Source: Desulfuromonadaceae bacterium
GTDB lineage: Bacteria; Desulfobacterota; Desulfuromonadia; Desulfuromonadales; Desulfuromonadaceae
Assembly: GCA_016936455.1 (NCBI GenBank)
Contig: JAFGXV010000003.1
Coordinates: 115,544 to 179,543 of the forward strand
DNA: 64,000 nucleotides
Reading direction: 5' to 3'
Below are positions 9,206 through 17,237 of the stretch, piece by piece. Below the pieces are notes generated by a model. That model made no database searches and was not told the DNA's origin. It was given only the letters and a program-made list of their open reading frames with translations. The translations under genes were made by a program, and so were the position numbers. Within the stretch, counting starts at the first letter, position 1, and each line of letters begins with the position of its first letter.

Positions 9206-9798
9206 ACTATCTGCTGCACCTGCTGTTTTCCGCCAATGAGGCCGATCAGTATGTCGGCAACCTGATCGGCGATTTTGTCAAGGGGCCCCTGACGGCACGA
9301 CCGGAGTTTTCTCCCGGCGTTCTCCAGGGCCTGCGTCACCACCGGGACATTGACAGCCACGCCCAGCAGCATCCGGTTTTCCGTGGCAGCTGCGCTCGCC
9401 TCGCCCCGGCGTTCGGTCGCTACCGCGGCATCCTGATCGATCTGTTCTACGACCACTTTGCCGCCTGCCACTGGTCGCACTTTCACCCTCAACCCCTCGA
9501 AACCTTTGCCAGCGATGTGTACGGCCTGCTGCAGCAACGCAGTGACCTGCCGGATGCTTTTGCCGCCCTGCTGCCGCGCATGATCCACCGCAACTGGCTG
9601 GTCAGCTACAAGGAAGTGGCTACGATCGAGCGGGCACTCCAGTCCGTGGGCCAGCGCCTGCGGCGTGACAATCCGCTGGATCAGGGAATTGGTGAGCTGA
9701 AAAAACACTACCGGGAACTGGAGCAGGATAGCTGTCACTTTATCGAAGACACCCTGAGTTGGTGCGCCAAGGGAAGGCGCGACGAAGGATCACACTGA
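9202..9798 (+). CDS. acpH: acyl carrier protein phosphodiesterase (DUF479)
   Basis: A 198-residue protein with the AcpH pattern MNYLLHLLFSANEADQYVGN, then LIGDFVKG, GLRHHRDID and DLFYDHFAACHW. These Asp and His residues match the metal site of the family. The enzyme removes 4'-phosphopantetheine from holo-ACP. The start is GTG overlapping the upstream stop. The 3' end overlaps the convergent antiporter gene by 9 bases. Confidence 0.85.
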   Translation: MNYLLHLLFSANEADQYVGNLIGDFVKGPLTARPEFSPGVLQGLRHHRDIDSHAQQHPVFRGSCARLAPAFGRYRGILIDLFYDHFAACHWSHFHPQPLETFASDVYGLLQQRSDLPDAFAALLPRMIHRNWLVSYKEVATIERALQSVGQRLRRDNPLDQGIGELKKHYRELEQDSCHFIEDTLSWCAKGRRDEGSH

Positions 9799-10959
9799 AA
9801 AACCGCGGGTCCGGTTGATCGCCAGCCGTGTCAGAACGGGACCAATGAGTTCAAACACCACCGTCGAGCCGATCACCACCGTCAACAGCGTCGAGCGGTA
9901 CTGTGGCAACCGGTTGGCCGCCACCAGCGCCATACCGATCGCCACCCCGGCTTGCGGCAGCAGCGCTACACCAAGCCAGCGGCCGATACGCCGGTCAACC
10001 CCGGACAGGCGACTTCCCAGCCAGGCCCCACCGATCTTGCCCACCGCGCGCAACAGCAGATAGAGTATCCCCATGGCACCAATCCCCTGCAAGGACTCCA
10101 GCTCAAGGGTAGCGCCGGCCAGCACAAAGAACAGGACCAGGATCGGGCCTTCCACGTCTTGGATCGCATGGAATGGATATTCATGATGGCGTGCCCGATG
10201 CGCCACCACGCCCCCCATGACCATCGAAGCAATCAGAAACGACACCTCGAACCACAGCGCCAGTCCGCCGCAGACAAAAACCAGTCCCAGGGCTTCCGTC
10301 AGAATCGGCTGTCCCGGCTTGAGACGACCCGTCAGAAACGCTGCCGGCACACCGAGGGCGACACCCAGCACCACGGCCCCGCCGATCTGCCACAACGCGG
10401 CGACCACACTGGCAATCCCCAGCGCCTCACCGACCAGCGAAGAGGAAACGGCAAGTCCGAGGCTGAACAGGATCAGGCCCCAGGCATCATCCAGCGCAAC
10501 AACCCCCGTCAGCAGGCTGACAAAGGGACCTTCCGCTTCCATCTCCTGCATCACATCCAGAGTGGCCGCGGGCGCCGTGGCCGAAGCCACACAGCCGAGA
10601 ATGATGGCCAGGGCGGGATCGAATCCGCACAGAATCAGGCCAACGGCAATCACCACCACGTCGCCAGACGCCTCGACCAGGGACACAAAGATGATCTGGC
10701 GGGTCTGCTGCTTCATCACCTCGGAGGCCAGGCGCCCGCCGAGCAGAAAACCGACCAGCACCAGGGCCAGATCCGCCACCAGCTCGAAATGGGCGACAAA
10801 CAGCTCGGGAGTCAACGCCAGAGCCGACGGTCCGATCAGCAGCCCGAACAGCAGCAGCAACGTCACACGCGGCAACGGCGTGCGACGACCGAGGTAATCC
10901 GTCGCAATCCCCAGCAGAAAAATCGCTCCGATATTGAGCAGAAACAGTTCGGGTCGCAT
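9790..10959 (-). CDS. monovalent cation:proton antiporter (CPA family)
   Basis: A 389-residue protein with 11-13 hydrophobic helices and the fold of Na+/H+ or K+/H+ exchangers: LGRRTPLPRVTLLLLFGLLIGPS near the N-terminus and an acidic intramembrane stretch (ALDDAWGLILFSLG) near residue 155. There is no C-terminal TrkA domain, so it resembles short NhaP/Kef-like members. It should exchange protons for Na+ or K+ across the inner membrane; the ion is not evident. A strong GGAGGAGGAG site precedes the ATG. The roughly 110-base leader holds competing inverted repeats (see 11008-11053). Confidence 0.85.
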   Translation of the reverse strand: MRPELFLLNIGAIFLLGIATDYLGRRTPLPRVTLLLLFGLLIGPSALALTPELFVAHFELVADLALVLVGFLLGGRLASEVMKQQTRQIIFVSLVEASGDVVVIAVGLILCGFDPALAIILGCVASATAPAATLDVMQEMEAEGPFVSLLTGVVALDDAWGLILFSLGLAVSSSLVGEALGIASVVAALWQIGGAVVLGVALGVPAAFLTGRLKPGQPILTEALGLVFVCGGLALWFEVSFLIASMVMGGVVAHRARHHEYPFHAIQDVEGPILVLFFVLAGATLELESLQGIGAMGILYLLLRAVGKIGGAWLGSRLSGVDRRIGRWLGVALLPQAGVAIGMALVAANRLPQYRSTLLTVVIGSTVVFELIGPVLTRLAINRTRGFSV

Positions 10960-11007
10960 GATCTCCTCCTCCGAAAAATATCCGGAGCTCGGTGCCCTTC
11001 ACATCAG

Positions 11008-11053
11008 CGTCTGAACAGACGAAAAGAGGATGCAACCGGGCGTAGTTCGTCTG
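11008..11053 (-). promoter_or_regulatory. structured leader of the antiporter gene with competing hairpins
   Basis: On the minus strand CAGACGAA (11053-11046) can pair perfectly with TTCGTCTG (11023-11016). The same TTCGTCTG region can instead pair with the following CAGACG (11013-11008). The two pairings exclude each other, the architecture of a switching leader. A further short stem (CTCCG with CGGAG) lies beside the ribosome-binding site. I do not recognise a known riboswitch class here. Confidence 0.4.
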
Positions 11054-11122
11054 TCGCCATTGAACTTTTCTGCTTAAGCCTAACGTAAATAGAGGAGATG
11101 AACACCTTGACTCAACAAAAAA

Positions 11123-11154
11123 CTGGCGGTCTGTTCATATGAACGGGCCGCCAG
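11123..11154 (-). terminator. inverted repeat between the YeeE/YedE pair and the antiporter gene
   Basis: CTGGCGG and CCGCCAG form a 7-bp stem around an inner GTTCATATGAAC palindrome. It lies downstream of the YeeE/YedE pair and upstream of the antiporter gene, all read on the minus strand. There is only a weak T-run, so it may be a terminator or a protein-binding site. The rest of 11055-11219 shows nothing else. Confidence 0.35.
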
Positions 11155-11219
11155 CTTAAACTTACTTCGAATGTGTTTAAGGGTCAGAACGTAAAAAAAT
11201 CGTTAAGGCTATCTTCGGC

Positions 11220-11747
11220 TCACAGCCCTTTTCGTTCCGCCTGCCAGAACAGCAACAGCATGCCGGCAACAAACGCCGCAATGATCAGCCAGGGTGACAC
11301 ACCCAGCACCTGAGGCAAGGTCAGTTTACCGTAATCGCCCCAGGTCAACACGGTTTTAGCCAGAACCGGGTAGGCCTCTGCGTAAGCGGCGGCACCAAAC
11401 AGCATCCCCAGCAGCGCCCACAGGGCATGCATCCGGCCTTCAGCCAGGGCGCCCACGGCAGTTCCCGGGCAGAACCCGGCCACGGCCCAACCAACACCGA
11501 ACAGCAGACCGCCCATGATAATGGCCGCGACATTGGTCGCTTTCAGGCTCAGGGCAATCACACCCATCTGGTTTAAAGCGGTAATGCCGACCATGCCCAC
11601 CAGCACTGCCGTACCCATGAATTTGATAATGGTCAGGTCCTTGAGCAGCATGAAGCGAACCTGCTTTTCAAACCGTAGAACCTCCGCTTTCTGCAGGAAA
11701 AACCCGAACAGAATTCCGGTGATCAATCCAAGAAACAGTTCCATCAC
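11220..11747 (-). CDS. YeeE/YedE family transporter subunit (half-size)
   Basis: A 175-residue membrane protein with about four to five helices and the family motif VGWAVAGFCPGTAVGALAEG, whose Cys is conserved in YeeE/YedE (sulfur transport) proteins. The start overlaps the stop of the preceding half-size paralogue by four bases (ATGA). Two adjacent half-size proteins of this kind together correspond to one full-length YeeE/TsuA-like protein. The family imports thiosulfate or related sulfane sulfur; the substrate here is inferred only. Confidence 0.85.
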   Translation of the reverse strand: MMELFLGLITGILFGFFLQKAEVLRFEKQVRFMLLKDLTIIKFMGTAVLVGMVGITALNQMGVIALSLKATNVAAIIMGGLLFGVGWAVAGFCPGTAVGALAEGRMHALWALLGMLFGAAAYAEAYPVLAKTVLTWGDYGKLTLPQVLGVSPWLIIAAFVAGMLLLFWQAERKGL

Positions 11748-12295
11748 AGGCCTCCTTTCCCGTCACTGCCATAAAGTTGACGCGCCGTCAGCAGAGCCCC
11801 GACGATAAAGAACACCAGCGCCAGCAGACTACTGACAGAAAGCTGCATATTGCCCGAAAGACCATGTCCGCTCGGGCAGCCGCCCGCCAGACGCGCTCCG
11901 AACAGCAGGATAAAACCACCGATAAACGCGCCGACCGCCCGAATCAGCGGATTAGCGCCAAAACGTTCTCGCCAGACCGGAGGGGCCCACTCGATCTTGG
12001 CCGTGCGACCGAGCAGCGAAGCCGCTAACGCACCGAGGAAGATCCCGCCCACGAACATCATCTGCCAGTCCACCTTGACCTTTTCTTTCTGAAAATAGGC
12101 ATTCTGCGCCACATGTTCCGGTTCAACGACCTGCTCAACGATTCCGGCAGCCCGGACATAGGTGGTCGAAGCACCCAGATACTGTGCCTTGTGCAGCACC
12201 GAAGTCGTCACGACAACGGACAAAATCGCCAGCACGCCCACCAGGGCTCCGGCGATATACGGACTCCACTGCGCCATCATCAGATATTTTTTCAT
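11744..12295 (-). CDS. YeeE/YedE family transporter subunit (half-size), first gene
   Basis: A 183-residue membrane protein with four to five helices and the signature LAGGCPSGHGLSGNMQLS, the other conserved Cys region of YeeE/YedE transporters. It has a longer extracytoplasmic loop (about residues 40-75) than its partner. Overlap by ATGA with the second gene implies translational coupling and a hetero-oligomer. A purine-rich GGGGGGAACC precedes the ATG. Confidence 0.85.
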   Translation of the reverse strand: MKKYLMMAQWSPYIAGALVGVLAILSVVVTTSVLHKAQYLGASTTYVRAAGIVEQVVEPEHVAQNAYFQKEKVKVDWQMMFVGGIFLGALAASLLGRTAKIEWAPPVWRERFGANPLIRAVGAFIGGFILLFGARLAGGCPSGHGLSGNMQLSVSSLLALVFFIVGALLTARQLYGSDGKGGL

Positions 12296-12384
12296 GGTTC
12301 CCCCCTTTCAGAGAAAGGCTTCAGGAGAAGTTTTCAAATATAGACTAATACATCTTCTTTAAATTGCAACCGAATTTGTCCTCT

Positions 12385-13716
12385 TTAGCGAATCGCCCGA
12401 CATTCCAGGTAAAAACGTTTTTCATCGGCTTCGCCCATGGAAAACGTTTTTCGCGGCAACGCGCCATCGAGAACGATCGTCTTGAACAGATCATGTTTGG
12501 AGATAGACGGTAGATAGAAGCCCGCCCGTTTTCCATGGGAGCCCAGTCGGGTCACACTGTCATTGCCATGGATATAGTCGATCCCGACCCAGGGCGATTC
12601 TTCCAGATAGTGGTCAAGAAAAGCCTGCAGCGTGGCCACCTCAAGGGTCATGGCCGGTTCCGCCACCTCGACACAGCAAAAGGTTCCGGCCAGGACGCAG
12701 GCAAAACGGTGCCCGAGGCCCGCAACCGCCATCGTATCCAGCGCTTCCTGCTCCGAACCACAGCGATGAATCGTGCAGGGCGTCCCCTGCCGGGCAAAGA
12801 AATCCACCATGGCCTGACGTAAATAATCGACATCCACATCGAACAGCACGCGATGAATGGCCTCGAATTCGAGCCCCGGATCATGGACATTGATCAGTTC
12901 GACCAGGGCATAACGTGCCGGATGATCCAGGATAGCAACGGGATCGCTGGCGTTTGCCTTCAAGTCTTGCCAGATCGCCTTGGCCGTGGCGAACGAGTGG
13001 TTGCCGTCGCCCATGGCGTACAGCATGACGCCTTCATGGCCGGGATAGGCGCTGGCATAGGCCGCCGGATCCGCCAGTTTTTCCAGCGCGTTCACCACCT
13101 GCTGGATCAGAGCCGGATCGGACACCCGGTAGCCCCGGATATGGCCGCCGCCCTCCATCAAATCGAAGTCATAGAGGGATTCGAGCTCGGCACCAAACAG
13201 CGGCTCAATCACGGTGCGCTGGGGATCATCAATCAGCACCATGATGTGCGGCAGCTCCAGCGAGGCATTACGCCGTACGCGGATGCGCGGTGGCAGCCGA
13301 TCAAGGATGGTGCCTTCCGTGGCCCGGATCAACGAGGTCGCGCCCCTGTTATAGTCATAGCACTCCAGATCCAGCGCCACGATCAGGCCCTTGCGCGAAG
13401 GGAAAACCGCCGTGCTGCGATCCACCAGCACGAACCCGTCCGTCTGCTCAACGAGGGTGCCATCGGCGAGGTAGCGTTCCATGGCGGCATTGATCCGTTC
13501 AATGCGCTGCGCGGCGTCGGCATCTTTCAGATAAACCTCGGGGAAAATCAGCTGCAGGGTTGACGGCTTGTCGCCAACCCGATCAGCCAGTCGCTGCCAG
13601 TAGTCGCGATCGGAAGTGTACTGATCGCAGGCAATAACAGCCCAATTCTGCATATCTGTTCCCTTTTCAGGCAATAACACCCGCGGAACCTGCAAACCAA
13701 TGGTCGGAAAATTCAT
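12385..13716 (-). CDS. DUF1015 family protein
   Basis: A 443-residue soluble protein matching the DUF1015 type with the N-terminal block WAVIACDQYTSDRDYW, followed by YAMGDGNHSFATAKAIW and LVELINVHDPGLEFEAIHRV. The GDGNHS and E-IHR motifs are characteristic. The family is widespread in anaerobes; its biochemical role is not settled. It is on the same strand as the SH3 protein gene, 57 bases after it. A perfect CCACCACCA/TGGTGGTGG repeat lies in between. Confidence 0.85.
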   Translation of the reverse strand: MNFPTIGLQVPRVLLPEKGTDMQNWAVIACDQYTSDRDYWQRLADRVGDKPSTLQLIFPEVYLKDADAAQRIERINAAMERYLADGTLVEQTDGFVLVDRSTAVFPSRKGLIVALDLECYDYNRGATSLIRATEGTILDRLPPRIRVRRNASLELPHIMVLIDDPQRTVIEPLFGAELESLYDFDLMEGGGHIRGYRVSDPALIQQVVNALEKLADPAAYASAYPGHEGVMLYAMGDGNHSFATAKAIWQDLKANASDPVAILDHPARYALVELINVHDPGLEFEAIHRVLFDVDVDYLRQAMVDFFARQGTPCTIHRCGSEQEALDTMAVAGLGHRFACVLAGTFCCVEVAEPAMTLEVATLQAFLDHYLEESPWVGIDYIHGNDSVTRLGSHGKRAGFYLPSISKHDLFKTIVLDGALPRKTFSMGEADEKRFYLECRAIR

Positions 13717-13743
13717 AGGGATTCCTTTTATCGTGCTGATCGC

Positions 13744-13762
13744 CCACCACCATTGGTGGTGG
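13744..13762. repeat. perfect 9-bp inverted repeat between two minus-strand genes
   Basis: CCACCACCA and TGGTGGTGG flank a single central base. It lies between the stop of the SH3 protein gene and the start of the DUF1015 gene. No T-run follows on the minus strand, so it may be a weak transcript-end structure or an operator. Confidence 0.35.
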
Positions 13763-13773
13763 AAAAAGAGGGA

Positions 13774-14421
13774 CTAATAACTGCCGAAGCTGCTACGACG
13801 CTTCTTCTGGGAGAATTTTCCCAGCATCCAGCCAAAAAACAGAACACCGGCCCCGGCCAGAAACCATTTGATCATTGCCGTACGCAGCATGGTGGTATTT
13901 TCCCCGCGCAGCACCTCAAGCTCCTGCGCCGCCGCCGCTAAGTCATCCTTCAGGCGCTGCCGCTCCTGCTCGACCATCAGGACATTGTCCGACAGCTTCT
14001 TCAGCTCATCCAGCTCCTGCTGCCGCGCCGCCAGCGTTTCAGCCGTCTCCTGCAGGGTCTGACGCGTCTGCTGCAGCTGTTCCACCGCCCCCTTCTGCTG
14101 CTCCAGCTGCTGCTGCAACGCCTCGACATCGGACTGCAGCTGGCGAATCTGGACCGGCTTGGGCAGGTGGCGCGACACGTACTGTTTCAGCACATAGCCT
14201 TCAGTACCATCCTCAAGCCGGACAAAAAGATAGTTCCCATCTTCTCTGATTATCGTCATCGGGGTATCCGTCTTCAGGGTCTGAACCACCCGGTACTGGG
14301 TCCCCATGCCCTCGCGCAGCGTAATCACCAGCTGATCGGCGACATAGCACGTCTCAGCCAGAGTGATACCGGGAATCAGCCCCAGCAAGAACAAAAAGGC
14401 AACCAGCCGAAAAGATTTCAT
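13774..14421 (-). CDS. TIGR04211-type SH3 domain envelope protein (YgiM-like)
   Basis: A 215-residue protein built like YgiM/TIGR04211. A cleavable signal peptide (residues 1-22, ending LAE) precedes a bacterial SH3 domain (about 25-85: YVADQLVITLREGMGTQYRV and WxP-like surroundings). A long coiled coil (about 95-180, rich in Gln/Leu/Glu) follows, then one transmembrane helix (about 185-203) and a short basic tail. This topology places the SH3 domain and coiled coil in the periplasm with a C-terminal inner-membrane anchor. A cell-wall-related role is usual for SH3 domains; no specific partner is known. Confidence 0.85.
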   Translation of the reverse strand: MKSFRLVAFLFLLGLIPGITLAETCYVADQLVITLREGMGTQYRVVQTLKTDTPMTIIREDGNYLFVRLEDGTEGYVLKQYVSRHLPKPVQIRQLQSDVEALQQQLEQQKGAVEQLQQTRQTLQETAETLAARQQELDELKKLSDNVLMVEQERQRLKDDLAAAAQELEVLRGENTTMLRTAMIKWFLAGAGVLFFGWMLGKFSQKKRRSSFGSY

Positions 14422-14460
14422 CAGGCAACTCCTCTCATGTCGACAGCAACTTGGCCGGAT

Positions 14461-15831
14461 TTAACCAATCGGCCAATCCTGTTCAAAACCGGGCGGATAA
14501 AAGTTTTCCCGGGTGCGGTTAAAATACCCATACTGAATCCGCGGCACGCGCTGTTTGACTTCATCCAGCATCGCCTTCATGCCGATCCCCGGCGCAGCGC
14601 CCACGGGCATGGTTTTCAGGTAGAGTTGCGGATCGATACACAAATTGCGCATCTGGATCAGGTCCACCTTCTCACGCTCGATCAGCGCTACCAGGGCCTC
14701 GATCTCCTCGCGCTGATCCGTGACGCCAGGGAAAACCAGGTAATTGAGCATGACGAACAGCCCGTTGTCCTTGGCGCGGCGGATCGAATCCAGCACATCG
14801 GCAAAGGCATATCCGCGCGGCTGATAATAAGCCAGATAAAAGGGCTCGCACACGGAATTGAGCGAGACCCGGATCGAGTCGAGACCGGACTTGGCCAGCG
14901 CCTCAACCTTATCGGGCAGCGAGGCGTTGGAATTGAAATTGATGGTGCCGCGCGGCATCTTAGCGCGGATGGCGCGATTGGCTTCGCAGATGGTGTCGGC
15001 CTGCAGAATCGGATCACCTTCGCAGCCCTGTCCGTAGGAGACGATGGCGTTTTCTGCCGTGTCCAGATGGGGCACGGCGGTTTCCACCAGCTCCCGCACC
15101 GTCGGCACGAAGGTGATGCGTTCCTGGCTCGACGGGCAGCATTCGTTTTCCGCACTCTGCCACGACAGGCACCCCAGACAGCGGGCGTTGCACACCGGCG
15201 AGGTCGGCAGCGGCGCCTCCCAGCGGCCGAGAAACAGGTTCTTAGCCGCGAAGCAGTGATAGTCGAGGGCACAGCGCGACAGCTGGCGCAGCAGGCGGTT
15301 CTCCGGATACAACGCCAGCAGCCGGTCCACCCCCGGCGCCACCTCGCGGTCGTCAAAGCGGTGCGGCTGCCACTGCGGGTTGCGATCCACCTGCTGGGCC
15401 GCCACATAGAAACGCTCTTCCTCGGCGCACCAGGCCAAGGCCGTATAGCCCCAAAGGGGCAGGGTCTGACGCTTGTTCTGATAGGCCGCGGCCGGCAGCA
15501 AGGTGCGAGTATAGCCGGGAGACATGAAAGCGCACACCGCCTGAACCGCATCGCCGCCCCAGGAACGGGGCAGGCGGTCAATGGTTTTGACGGCGCCACT
15601 ATCGGGATCAAACCCCATGGGCAGCGCCTCGGGCAGGGTGAACAGGCGACTGCCTTCGGGCAAAGGGATCATCTCGTCGGCCCGCGGCGCACAAACGCGA
15701 TCGCCATTCTTGCCGGCCATCAACAGGCCCGGGTACTCGAACACCTCGCCGTCGCCGGTGGCGACAACAGCATAAAAGGTTTTGCCTGCATTGTGTGAAC
15801 GTTTTTTCCTGGTGGCCATAGCGCTCGACAT
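14461..15831 (-). CDS. radical SAM protein with an uncharacterised N-terminal domain
   Basis: A 456-residue protein. The radical SAM cluster motif CNARCLGC (CX3CX2C) lies near residue 212, followed by a second Cys group (ENECCPS). The glycine-rich segment SYGQGCEGDPIL corresponds to the SAM-binding GGE region, and INFNSNASLPDKVEALAKSGLDSIRVSLNS continues the barrel. The first 200 residues match nothing I recognise. Substrate unknown. Two starts are possible (15831, or 15819 giving MATRKKRS); neither has an ideal ribosome-binding site. It is divergent from the mltB-like gene. Confidence 0.8.
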   Translation of the reverse strand: MSSAMATRKKRSHNAGKTFYAVVATGDGEVFEYPGLLMAGKNGDRVCAPRADEMIPLPEGSRLFTLPEALPMGFDPDSGAVKTIDRLPRSWGGDAVQAVCAFMSPGYTRTLLPAAAYQNKRQTLPLWGYTALAWCAEEERFYVAAQQVDRNPQWQPHRFDDREVAPGVDRLLALYPENRLLRQLSRCALDYHCFAAKNLFLGRWEAPLPTSPVCNARCLGCLSWQSAENECCPSSQERITFVPTVRELVETAVPHLDTAENAIVSYGQGCEGDPILQADTICEANRAIRAKMPRGTINFNSNASLPDKVEALAKSGLDSIRVSLNSVCEPFYLAYYQPRGYAFADVLDSIRRAKDNGLFVMLNYLVFPGVTDQREEIEALVALIEREKVDLIQMRNLCIDPQLYLKTMPVGAAPGIGMKAMLDEVKQRVPRIQYGYFNRTRENFYPPGFEQDWPIG

Positions 15832-15996
15832 CGTCCTCGTTTTAAATGCTGCAATAAAAGGGAGATGTTAGCGCAAAATGCGCATCCGGAACAACACCCT
15901 TGTCAAAAAGAAACAAAAAAGCCCTGCCCGCACAGCGCAGGAGCTTCTGACAACAAGGGAGTGTTCGTCAATGACCACTCACCCATCAGGATGTGG

Positions 15997-16002
15997 TATG
16001 CT
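15997..16002 (+). promoter_or_regulatory. probable -10 element of the MltB-like gene
   Basis: TATGCT preceded by TGG forms an extended -10 (TGGTATGCT) 38 bases before the ATG at 16040. No good -35 is visible. The same TATGCT hexamer precedes three other genes in the window. Confidence 0.45.
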
Positions 16003-16039
16003 TGGGCCGTCCGTTCCCCCCTGCTACCGATGAGATCCT

Positions 16040-17029
16040 ATGCCTGTTGCCCTTGGCCTACTGCTGTTGCTGCTGACTCTAAGCCTGCCCCAATCGACCC
16101 CGGCTGAAACCACAAACACGGCGTTTCAACCCTGGCTGGAAGAACTGCGCCAGGAGGCCCTGGCCGAGGGCATCCATCCCGACACGCTGGCCGCAGCGCT
16201 GGCAACGGTGAAAGCACCTCGTGCACGGGTGCTGCATCAGGACCGCCATCAGGCCGAAACAAAGGAACAGACCCGCCGCTACCTGGCACGACGTGTCGAC
16301 CGCCAGCGCATCGAAGAGGGACGGACCATGCTCAAGCGCTATCCCACCTGGCTTGGTCGCATGGAACAGCGCTACGGCATCCCGCATCAGATTATTGTCG
16401 CCCTGTGGGGGCTGGAAAGCCACTATGGCCGACACCGCGGCAACATACCGGTCTTTCAGGCGCTGGCCACCCTGGCCTACAACGGTCGTCGGCCCCTCTT
16501 TCGCCGCGAACTGATTGAGGCCCTGCATCTGCTCGACCAGAAACAGGTAAGCCTGGCTCATCTGACCGGCTCCTGGGCCGGGGCCATGGGCCAGTGTCAG
16601 TTCCTGCCGTCCTCGTTTCGCCATTACGCCGCCGACGGCAACGGGGATGGCCGCCGCGACATCTGGGGCACGCTGCCCGACGTGTTTGCCTCCATCGCCA
16701 ACTATCTGAAGCAGGCCGGATGGTGCAGTGGTCAGGACTGGGGGCAGAGGGTACAGCGACCGGACAGGCTGGATTCGACATTCACCGGGCTGGGCAAGCC
16801 CCGCTCCCTCTACCAGTGGCACGAACTGGGCGTGCGACAGGCCGACGGGTCTGTGCTGCCGCCTGAGGAACGGTCGGCCGCGCTGATTGAACCGGATGGC
16901 CCTGACGGTAACGCCTATCTGGTGTATGACAACTTCCATGCCCTGCTGCGCTGGAACCGGTCCATCGCCTTTGCCCTGGCCGTGGGAACCCTGGCCGACG
17001 CTCTTCAGGAGGAAGCCACCCCCCGATGA
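16040..17029 (+). CDS. MltB-type lytic murein transglycosylase
   Basis: A 329-residue exported protein: Sec signal peptide (about residues 1-21, ending PAET; no lipobox), then an SLT-2/MltB domain. The catalytic Glu is in ALWGLESHYGRHRG, and the conserved SWAGAMGQCQFLPSSFRHYA, DGDGR-like DGNGDGRRDIW and SIANYLKQAGW follow. The C-terminus has YDNFHALLRWNRS, which forms part of the substrate groove in this family. The enzyme cleaves the MurNAc-GlcNAc bond of peptidoglycan to a 1,6-anhydro product. Lacking a lipobox, it should be periplasmic and soluble. Confidence 0.9.
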   Translation: MPVALGLLLLLLTLSLPQSTPAETTNTAFQPWLEELRQEALAEGIHPDTLAAALATVKAPRARVLHQDRHQAETKEQTRRYLARRVDRQRIEEGRTMLKRYPTWLGRMEQRYGIPHQIIVALWGLESHYGRHRGNIPVFQALATLAYNGRRPLFRRELIEALHLLDQKQVSLAHLTGSWAGAMGQCQFLPSSFRHYAADGNGDGRRDIWGTLPDVFASIANYLKQAGWCSGQDWGQRVQRPDRLDSTFTGLGKPRSLYQWHELGVRQADGSVLPPEERSAALIEPDGPDGNAYLVYDNFHALLRWNRSIAFALAVGTLADALQEEATPR

Positions 17030-17202
17030 GAAAAGACCACGCCATGAACGAAAGAGGCCAGAGCATGAGCACCCTCTTCGTCCATCCCTGCATCAACGCC
17101 AATCATCCCGTTGACTCGGGCGACAACCGCAACAGCTGCGCTGACGTCGCCAAAGACGGCGCAGGCATCATCCGCCAGCCGCCCTCCCTGCCCTTTCCCT
17201 CT

Positions 17203-17230
17203 TTTCACGGCGCCGCCCTTGGGCTATGCT
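17203..17230 (+). promoter_or_regulatory. possible promoter of a leaderless radical SAM transcript
   Basis: TTTCAC (17203-17208) and TATGCT (17225-17230) are 16 bases apart. The -10 ends 7 bases before the ATG at 17238, so a start site about 7 bases downstream would coincide with the ATG. The 17030-17202 stretch before it has no gene I can support. Confidence 0.3.
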
Positions 17231-17237
17231 CTCGCCC

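Noticed and set aside
9952..11088. Gln- and His-rich plus-strand ORF opposite the antiporter
   Set aside because: The composition is the reverse image of a hydrophobic membrane protein; the minus strand gives a full transporter.
14167..15798. 543-residue plus-strand ORF opposite the radical SAM gene
   Set aside because: It is an antisense shadow: His/Gln/Arg-rich composition without domains, fully covered by a coherent minus-strand enzyme with a CX3CX2C motif.
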